From positions 73,646,659 to 73,710,658 of the forward strand of contig CM049313.1 of assembly GCA_026874595.1 (NCBI GenBank): 64,000 nt of DNA, given 5' to 3'. Source of the stretch: Sipunculus nudus. Lineage: Eukaryota; Annelida; Sipuncula; Golfingiida; Sipunculidae. Below are positions 55,421-64,000 of the stretch, piece after piece. The first letter of the stretch is position 1. Every line of letters begins with the position of its first letter. Both the position numbers and the translations under genes were made by a program. The notes under the pieces were generated by a model that saw only the letters and a list, made by a program, of their open reading frames with translations, was not told the DNA's origin and did no database searches.

Positions 55421-56279
55421 CATGTATTTGATGTCGAGTGAAGACAGGTACACATACCTATGTGTGTGAGGCCAGTCACATTTGTCAGAGAGTACTGTCC
55501 AACACCTCACTCCCCCCCCCCCCCCACACACACACACACTCCATGTATTTGATGTCGAGTGGAGACAGGTACACATACCTATGTGTGTGAGGCCAGTCAC
55601 ATTTGACAGAGAGTACTGTCCAACACCTCACCCCCCCCCCCCCCCCCACACACACACACTCCATGTATTTGATGTCGAGTGAAGACAGGTACACACACCT
55701 ATGTGTGTGAGGCCAGTCACATTTGACAGAGAGTACTGTCCAACACCTCAAACCCCCCTCCCCTCACTATCCCCCTCAATTTGATAGATTTGATAGAGAG
55801 TACTGTCCAACACCTCACTCCCCCCCCCCCCCCCCCCACACTCCATGTATTTGATGTCGAGTGAAGACAGGTACACACACCTATGTGTGTGAGGCCAGTC
55901 ACATTTGACAGAAAGTACTGTCCAACACCTCAAACCCCCCTCCCCTCACCATCCCCCTCCATTTGATAGAGAGTACTGTCCAACACCTCACTTCCCCCCC
56001 CCCCCCCCCCCCACACACACACACTATCCATGTATTTGATGTCGAGTGAAGACAGGTAAACACACCTATGTGTATGAGGCCAGTCACATTTGACAAAGAG
56101 TACTGTCCAACACCTTGAACCCCCACTCCATGTTTTTGATGTGGAGTGAATACAGGTACACACACCTTTGTGTGTGAGGCTAGTCACATTTGACAGAAAG
56201 TATTGTCCAACACCTCAAACCCCCCTCCCCTCACCATCCCCCTCCATTTTTCAGAGAGTACTGTCCAACATCTCACCCT

Positions 56280-56311
<32 letters not shown>

Positions 56312-56404
56312 CATGTATTTGATGTCGAGTGAAGACAGGTACACATACCTATGTGTGTGAGGCCAGTCACATTTGTCAGAGAGTACTGTCCAACACCTCA
56401 CTCC

Positions 56405-56437
<33 letters not shown>

Positions 56438-56600
56438 CATGTATTTGATGTCGAGTGAAGACAGGTACACACGTATGTGTGAAGCTGGTTACATTCAACA
56501 GAGAGACATTGACATTTCCAACACCTCAAACCCCCCCCCCCCCCCCTCACCACCCCCTCCATGTATTTGATGTCGAGTGAAGATGGGTACACATACATAA
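54675..56600 (+). repeat. C-rich satellite array with about 895-bp higher-order duplication
   Basis: Variable units (about 90-130 bp) contain AGAGTACTGTCCAACACCTC, a C tract of up to about 20 bases, (CA)n, CCATGTATTTGATGTCGAGT and GAAGACAGGTACACACACCT. A rare variant, CACCTTGAACCCCCACTCCA, occurs at about 55216 and 56112. The TAGATTTGATAGAGAG variant occurs at about 54893 and 55787. Both show a duplicated block of about 895 bp. Proline- or glycine-rich open frames over it are artefacts. Confidence 0.9.
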
Positions 56601-56691
56601 TAATATGTCAATGTCAATATCTCATATCAGTCTCATACACACAATAAATTGTTTTAAAGCTTATAGGGCAATGCAGTCACTTGTTATTTTA

Positions 56692-57560
56692 AGCTCAGCT
56701 GATTATTAGTCAATTGAGGTATAGTCGTGGTCCATTTTCCGTTGTCTGTCTTTCCGTCTGTTTACAGTCCGTTAGACTTGCACATTTTGAAACCGTTAGA
56801 CCTACAAATCCAAAACTCAGCATACTGTTAGATGTCCCCTGAATCTCCTATCAAAATGGGTCACTGAGACTAAAAAAAACTTCTTTGTTATCAGCTTTGT
56901 GTGTCTAAGTCTTTCTCTCCTATTTTAAATATTAAGTAATTGTAAATGAACTTTTTTATTCTGTAAGCATTGTAGAATTAAGTAAAAATCCTATGTATAT
57001 ACACCAGGGTTGGGTCCAGGTACATGTGACAGTACCTAGGTACAGGAACAGGTATTGAAAAATGGTCAGGTACAGGTACAGCAGTTTTGTAAAGTGCCTA
57101 TAGGTACAGGTACAGGTACTTTCGAATATACCTAGGTACAGATACAAGTACCTGGTCCCAACCCTGGTATGTACACTATAAAAATACAGAGATGTTGTAA
57201 CTCCCATATATTAATGATATATATTAAAAAATAGATCAAATTGAACAAAAGTGAAAACTACTGAACTTTCAACAGTGTATCAAAAGGCCAACTAATGATC
57301 TTGGTAATAATACACATCTTATTTTCACAACCTGCCCACATGCTTCAATTTTAACATTAGGAAATGCATGGTTTGGTCACAGAACATTATTTGCAACAAT
57401 TTCTTACTCATAAATACAAACCCATCAAGGACTATATTGCCTTTTCCCCTTTTATCTCCATTTGATATTATTTTAGATTTTTACCTTCAAGTTCAACTTC
57501 AGAAGAGCACAGTGACCCTTTGGTCCCTTGATTTTAATTACTCACCAGTGTAATATATAT
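56692..57560 (-). repeat. Hairpin-ended repeat copy, reversed, with LINE-endonuclease debris
   Basis: The hairpin AGCTCAGCTGATTATTAGTC at 56692 and GTTAGATGTCCCC (56827) match the reversed A family. From 57240 a block related to 62560-62830 encodes a decayed plus-strand endonuclease-like text. A small foldback element (57003-57168) is inserted. Confidence 0.6.
57003..57168. mobile_element. Foldback MITE with CAGGTAC-type internal repeats
   Basis: ACCAGGGTTGGGTCCAGGTA is inverted at 57149-57168 with one mismatch. Inside, AGGTACAGGTAC is repeated several times in both orientations. The CAGGGTTGGG terminus suggests a hAT-type non-autonomous element. Confidence 0.7.
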
Positions 57561-58299
57561 GTGGTATCATATATAGGCAGATTCAGAATTTTACTGGAAA
57601 CAGAAGTGGTACAGTCAAGAATAAAGGTGCTCACCTCGAAAAGGAGAGGAACCAGGAGACACTCCCTCTTTGTTCGAGTTGCATGTTTTAATGATCAAAT
57701 ATTAATCTTTTCAGGTGCCAATTCAGGAAAGGATATAAAAGAATAATGACTGCCCTGTTACATCAGTATCCTCATATAGGAAAATATGTAAGTACTTTCT
57801 GTTAAGATCAACGGGTTGTAGCCTGTACAATACTTTAGAATTATTTTAATTTTAAAACATATCTAAAAAAGAAATATAACAATGACAGTCTGATACCTGA
57901 AGTAAGTGATGTTGGTGGAAATAATAACTCTAAGCAATCACAACTATATTTCTGTTGGTACACTAGAATGGTTTTTGTTTTCACTTGTTATTTGTTATTT
58001 TTTTTTAATTATTACCTGCAGGGTAAACAAATGTTAGCAAAAGGTGGATTTAGAAGAGTCGGTTCAAGTATTATTATTTATATGAGTGATTTCTGTGTAG
58101 TATTTATATTCCTGGAAGGAACCCCTTCCCAGCACAATGAAAGCAATAAGAATACCACTTACTGACACTCCAGATGCTGCCCACACGAAAGCAAAGTATG
58201 GGAGATGAGGAAAGAGTGGGCAAAAGAGGAAGAACTTGACCAGTAAAGATGAGGAAACACCGCAAAAAAGGACAAGACCGACAATTCAGGTCAGGTTTT
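57561..58299. other. No firm gene; possible spliced fragment
   Basis: A plus frame around 57583-57746 and a donor-like TAT|GTAAGT at 57788 could be exonic, but no protein family is recognised. Confidence 0.25.
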
Positions 58300-58860
58300 A
58301 GCTCAGCTGACTGAAAGTCAACTTAGGTATAAGAGTGGCGCATTGTCCGTCGTCAGTCCAGCCACAAAATGTAACCGCTAATCCTGGAAACTTGTTACTT
58401 AAAATCCAGGTAGGTTTATAAAAAATATTCTTGGAAACATGAAAATAAGTCACTGCAACCTATTTCCTTCAAGCAGTTACCCCCCCCCCCCCCCCACAAT
58501 AATAGAAAATTTGATAGAAAACCTCCAGTATATTGATAATGTATGCATGGATTGCCATGAATCTTGCCTTGAATGTTAACAACAACTAGATTTGTCAGTT
58601 CCCTAAAACTGGTGGCACAAAATTTTTACAATTTTTTAGCTCAGCTGACTAAAAGTCATCTGAACTATAACAAACACTCTTTGTCCGTCCGTTAATAAGG
58701 CACAAATCGTAACTGCTGGACCTACAATCTTATATTTGACATCCAGGGAGGTCCATGAAAAATCTCCATAGAAACCTGAAATTAGATCTCTGTTACCCAT
58801 ATCCTTTGAGCTATGGGACTCTTACATACCCCCCAGAATAATGAAAAATTTGATACAAAA
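58300..58860 (-). repeat. Two reversed hairpin-ended repeat copies
   Basis: AGCTCAGCTGACTGAAAGTC at 58300 and AGCTCAGCTGACTAAAAGTC at 58638, each followed by TTGTCCGTC-type runs. The second copy's body matches 3235-3400 in reverse. A 16-base C tract lies at 58480-58495. Confidence 0.7.
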
Positions 58861-60359
58861 GCTCCAGTTTCTGAATAACTAATGCATTGATCTCCATGAT
58901 TCTTTGCATGCTTATTGGTCATGGAATGTTTCTTCAGTTTCTAAGATTGATGGTGCCACCTGTATTTTTTATGCATTTCTTCTTTTATTTTCAGAATGCC
59001 AAATTATGTTGATACTATCAGATTCGCAACTGTGGTTTCAACTGTGTCCTTTTGTATTTATTAGGGCCCCGCTTGAGAAAGGAGATGCCCTATATTAATC
59101 ACCCTGTCCGTCCATCTGTTCATATGTCTGTCAAATTTGTATCCTGGTGATAACTCCAGTTTGGATATGGATTTCAAATTTGACCTATAGTTCACCCATC
59201 TCTAACGCATGAGGTCAAGGTCACATGACCTACACTTTTAAAAAGATTGTGGATGTATTTTGAGCCAAACTTTCCATTTCAAACTTGCCAATAGGGGAAG
59301 TTTCCTCTTGATTTTCGGGTCTCTAGGTTAAAGTTTAAAGTCACAGAACTCATCCATTCATATATTAGTTTATGAATGATAACTCAAGTATGGGTAGACA
59401 GGTTGGCTTCAAACTGATCACAATTATCTATATATATCTGGCACCCATATTTTGAAAAGCTTATAATCATATTTTTATAGACAAATTGACCTGAGCATCA
59501 AGACCCATGGTCCCCAGTTTTGTGAACAAACTCAGATTTGATGTCTTCAGTGAATAAGGTAGACACCAAGGGTGACTAAGATGTTAAATATAAATCTGAG
59601 TGACAGTCGTCTGTTATCTGTGGAAGACGTTTTCATCACTGAAGGCTGCTATGAATAAGGATATATTTATATAATGAGTAACTTACGCAATAGAGCATTC
59701 AAAAAGGTAAACAAAGCAGCTTGTGACCTGTTGTGACAAATAGGGTGGTGGACCTGCTGAAGCTGCAATGTATACAGTTTAAGTGATGCAGGACACATGT
59801 CCAGATATAGATTCGAGGCCAAAAGTGTCATTTATTACACAGTGCAAATGCAATTATTACATAATTTGCTTGTTTTAACATGCTTGTCAAATTTAGTTTA
59901 TGCTCATTTGATTTTTTACAGCATTTTATACCAGCTAATGAATTAATGTTTATTATTATTATATTTTGGTCCATGTCCAGTATTCTATACTTTACAGGGT
60001 TTTATAAGTTCTCTGGGTATTTTTACATGCATATTCCAATCACTTAGTAGAAATACTGAAACTTTCACAAATATGTGATTATGAGTCTCCCACAACTTTC
60101 ATGTAGCCATGAAGGTGCACAGTCAACACAATCACTTGGAAATTATGCCTCTGTTCTCAGAGTCAGTTTCAGCTGAGCTCTGGGACCCCTAGGGTCCCTT
60201 GTTCGTTCTGTTCAATCTAAAGCTGTATTATAATTTAAAGTAACTGACAATAAACATAATAAAGCAGCATACAATTACAGCTATAAGAGCATCATTTTCA
60301 ATCACTTATTGGCTATTTTGATAATTCTCTTGAGTATTTCTATGGTATTTCCATTACAG
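58861..60359. other. Non-coding with repeat pieces
   Basis: 59060-59260 holds a GGGCCCCGC..CCTGTCCGTCC start and GAGGTCAAGGTCACATGACC, related to the AGGTCA repeats at 14-16 kb. No exon is convincing before 60360. Confidence 0.4.
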
Positions 60360-60458
60360 GATGTCACATCACCTTTCTCCACCATCAAGGAAGACGGCAA
60401 GGGCCAGTTCCAGCTGAAAGTGGATGAGCAACTTGTTATTGAAGGGGCAGAAAAGTAG
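60360..60458 (+). CDS. Terminal coding exon of an unrecognised gene
   Basis: After an acceptor TTTCCATTACAG, 32 codons read DVTSPFSTIKEDGKGQFQLK then VDEQLVIEGAEK and TAG. Composition and the clean acceptor-to-stop layout look coding, unlike the surrounding repeats. It enters in phase 0, so at least one unseen exon is needed before it if it joins the phase-1 candidates at 53 kb. I do not recognise the family. Confidence 0.55.
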   Translation, partial: DVTSPFSTIKEDGKGQFQLKVDEQLVIEGAEK

Positions 60459-60841
60459 TTTTCACTGGTCATGGCAGCATGGTTCACAACCTTTGGGTAT
60501 TTGCCATCAGTTACGAGCAGTGGTTGCAAAAGACATGTTTGTTTATAGAAAAGTATGCCATTGGCAAAGATGATACAAAAGTGCCCACTACAGTCGACAC
60601 CTGGGCATCAAAACTTAACATTTCATATTGTGATTTAAGACCATTTTGTTTGCAAAGACTTTGGGAACCAAATATTAATATACAATGCTAGTTCTTGTTT
60701 AATTTTAGCTTGTTGTGCATTTGAGTGTATCAATGAGATATTTTATTTTAAAAGTGGAATTGTAATTTATGTTAAATAACTTCAAAGTTTACAATTAAGA
60801 TTTTCAACTGCATTAAGTAACCATATTTATATTACATTTTT

Positions 60842-62850
60842 AGCTCAGCTGACTACAAGTAATCTGAGCTACACTAATGGTCCGTTGTCCGTCAGCCTGT
60901 CCTTTTAGACTGGCATGTTTTGAAACCATCAGACCAACGAATCAAAAATTCAGCATACTGTTAGATGTTCCCAAGACCCCCTACCAAACCGTACACTGGG
61001 TCATTGCAGGTTTGTTCCTTCGAGAAATTAAGGTAAAACCTGAATTTTCAATTAAAAACCTGTTATTAAACACTTTCAGGACTGCCTAATATCACTTTTC
61101 TTTCCTTAATATTTACTATAATTATTTCTATCTATAGTTCCTATGTACATGCCAGAAATTAGGTCAGTATTACGTAATTTGTGAAACTTATGGGCCAAAA
61201 CATAATGCACTTTGTAAATCAATAGGGAAAGAAAGCTGAATCCCTTCACATGATAATTGTTGAAGCTAAAGCATTTTTTCCAGTTATATGGCCTTATTCA
61301 ATAAAAATTTAATTGTATACCTAAAATTAGACTTGATTTTTTAAAATTTTATGTTATTGGCATAAATATAAAATTAGTACCTTAAATTTTGGCCAACATT
61401 GACCATTGCATTTTTTTTACATTTGATTTAATATTCACAGCAGGTAAACATAAGAATTTAACCTGAAATTTGAAAGTAAAGTTTTAAAAAAAATTATACT
61501 AGTTATTGAAGTTTTCTACAGAGGCTCTTTTGTAATGATTTGCATTGTCAAGATCCACTTCTGATGGATCAGCCCAGCCTGGGTAACCTTATCAGTGATG
61601 CAACGCTAGTCGATCACCCCTGCTGTCACAGGTGTACATTTATTCTTATGGCACCTCTCCCTCCCCCTCTCCTAGTGTATTGCAATAACTGTATTTCTTT
61701 AATTGTGAAGCTGTTTACATTCCAGTGTACAAAACTTTTCTTGAAATAATTATTCAAAGAGTAATCTAGTTGATGTCGTGTTGTGGTAATGTGGCATCTC
61801 CTTTTAAATAATTTTAGCGAATTAAAATATAATTAAACCCATCAGTAGGCATAATTTGGATAATATGTGAGCCAAATCATGGATAAGTCAAGGTGCAACT
61901 TAAAATTGTGAATTCTAAATTGTGTTATTTTCAAATTTTTATTGTTTTTCAAATCTAAGAAATATATATAATAAAAATAGATCTGTGTACATACTGTGAT
62001 GTTACCTGACCAAATAAGCTATAACTTTTGATGCAGTTTGTGAATTATGAATCAACTTAGATATTCAGATATATATGTTATACGGTGAATGCATAGTAAA
62101 ATTTATAAACATGAAAAAAAATTGATGTTATTAAAAAGATGAAGATCTAGTGCAAACATTTGTTCATTATTTTCCTGCTTCAATAGAATGGGAATTAAAG
62201 TGATTTGATTCTTTTTCCATTTTTTTACCTGTTTTTAAATATTTAATTATTATAAATAACCTTTTTTTCTGTAAACACAGTTGACTTAAATTTTATATCC
62301 TGTAAGAAGTATATTCAATGGAAATTGTTACTCCCCTCATCACCCCCCCCCCCCCCCCCCTTTGTCATCACTTTGTCCCTGCACCTGAGCACTTTGGACA
62401 ATAGTTTTATTTGCAAGTGCACAACATTTATAAAATAATGAAAATGTATACAGAGGTGTTACACCAACCATCAAGTCCTTCCACCTATGGAGTGTTAATG
62501 TTATGGGAACTGTAAACATTGGATAAAATAGAGAACAAATTGGTTTTATAAAAAAATATAATCTAATTGAACATATGTTTAAACTGCTGAACTGTCAACA
62601 GCTTATCAAAAAGCCAATCAGTGGTCATTGTAATAATATAGATCTTTATTCACAAACTGCATACATTCTTAAAATTAGGAAACACATGGTAAGATCAAAA
62701 AATATTATTTGCAACAGTTTCTTCGACCAATCATGGCCTATATTACCACTTCTTCTCAGATTTTATCTCCATTTGTTTTTATTTTATATTTTAACGTTCA
62801 AGGTCAACTTCGGCTGAGCACAGTGACCCATCGGTCAAAGTTTAAAGCCA
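60842..62850 (-). repeat. Hairpin-ended repeat, copy A4 (reversed)
   Basis: Starts at the hairpin AGCTCAGCTGACTACAAGTA. GTTAGATGTTCCCAAGACCC and CCTTCGAGAAATTAAGG mirror A1 at 2880-2945. TGTTGTGGTAATGTGGCATC (near 61780) mirrors the A1 CACAACATGGCATC block. The tail (62560-62830) carries LINE-endonuclease-like debris (LLNCQQLI, NNIDL). An 18-base C tract is at 62343-62360. Confidence 0.7.
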
Positions 62851-64000
62851 TTATAAAAAATCTATGTTTCCAAAGATAGAGTAACCAGGTTTCATAAAAT
62901 TATTTCACATGAATAACATAATGAATTATATGTTTTTTTTTACATTTAAGCATTGTCTTCACATTATTAAAAGTATGAAATATGTTGAACAACATATCTT
63001 AAATTCTAATATTCAGAAACAAGAACCTGGTTTTTAAATGTACAATTTTACACCTATTATCATTTTCTTATATAGGTCAAGGATAAATAAAAGATTTTAT
63101 TTGATTTATTATCTGACAGAAAAGGCTTATTATATGTGCAAAGTGGCTTGCAACTTAAGATGCTAAGAAAGTGGATAACAAAACGAGCTATTCTGCAAAT
63201 TATACATCATTTCATGTAAGACATATGTGTTTTGATGTCATTTTAATACAAGAAAGTTTTGATGGTACTATCTGTTTATAAATTATTATAGTTTGAATTC
63301 AAGCAGTGTCTAATTCTTTCCCCCATCCCCCTAAATAATACCAGTAATGAGGAATTTGTTACATTTTCAGACAATTTTTAATGGATATCCTGTGACATGA
63401 AGTGCTGATATATTTTATGGGCTTTCTATTAAGCGTAATTCTCAGTTGTGAATTCTTTATATCACTTATGTTATCTTTTGATTAATCTTATGTGCAAATA
63501 TATTGTAATTGTTTGTATAGGTGTTTGTGTTTCAGTTAAGTCTGGCAAGATTTTTAATATTTCAAAACAGCATCTTGTAGGACTTCTAAGAATGTTGTTC
63601 TTAAGTCGAATTAGCATGAGCGGCAATTGTTTATGTTATACTCATGTAAAGTTTTAATATCAAATAAATAGATCTGGATTTCTGCAAATTATTGTTTCCT
63701 TGTTTTATTTTACAGATTATGCACAGTTACCCTAGAAGACAATATGTACTGCGTGATATGACCTATAGATTTCTTGTTTGTCCTATAAACAAAATCTTTC
63801 AAAAGGGTTTTTTTTCATGGCCCTATAAAGGTTATTTGGTTTGATGTAATTTAAATAAAACCTTTAAAGGGTTTTAAAAAAAACCTATTAGAGGTTTTTC
63901 GAAAATGGGTTTTCTCAAAAAAAAACATTTAAGGGTTTCTGTATTTGGACACGATAAAAACCTTTTTATTACCCTTTAGAAAACCTTTTCTTTTTACAGT
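62851..64000. other. AT-rich, no gene seen
   Basis: 63790-63990 is rich in AAACCTTT/AAGGGTTT runs similar to 52830-52935. Otherwise unremarkable. Confidence 0.4.

Noticed and set aside
54664-56598. Glycine- or proline-rich open frames
   Set aside because: They are translations of the C-tract satellite in both directions.

Overview
This is nuclear DNA from an animal, most likely a bivalve or other mollusc. The evidence is spliced genes with GT-AG introns, about two-thirds A+T, dense old transposon debris, and invertebrate-type repeats (GTCCGTCC-rich hairpin repeats, AGGTCA-rich tandem repeats, a tRNA-headed SINE). The mollusc assignment is inference. No bacterial features are present.

Two conserved genes lie head to head. 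On the minus strand are the first three coding exons of an ADP-dependent glucokinase (ADPGK: 27649-27474, 21546-21321, 13452-13387). I found no later exons, so they are probably beyond the left edge. On the plus strand is a complete eight-exon metaxin (MTX1/MTX3 type, 329 codons, 28074-41722). Their start codons are 424 bp apart, which suggests a shared bidirectional promoter.

Left third (1-13.4 kb): old dispersed repeats interrupted by a young Ty3/Gypsy LTR retrotransposon at 5144-11855. It has two 1119-bp LTRs with only about four differences and a perfect 5-bp target duplication. Its pol order is unusual (protease, integrase, then RT/RNase H) and the catalytic part of RT is deleted. ADPGK introns (13.4-27.5 kb): an AGGTCA-motif tandem repeat, a LINE endonuclease relic, copies of a long hairpin-ended repeat, a nested 2.8-kb repeat element built of 150-bp units, and a 432-bp LTR miniature element whose terminal repeats carry tRNA-like pol III boxes.

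Metaxin introns (28.1-41.5 kb) hold two MITEs, AT microsatellites and, directly after exon 5, a 5.4-kb array of about 155 copies of a 35-bp unit. That unit appears to derive from the exon 5 / intron 5 splice junction itself. Right third (41.7-64 kb): a decayed Gypsy integrase, hAT-like and nested MITEs, a SINE, a LINE 3' fragment, a C-rich satellite with 0.9-kb higher-order structure, and fragments of an unrecognised plus-strand gene (candidate 5' exons near 53 kb, a convincing terminal exon at 60360-60458).

The strongest leads are the splice-junction-derived minisatellite in metaxin, the tRNA-bearing LTR miniature element, and the INT-before-RT Gypsy element.
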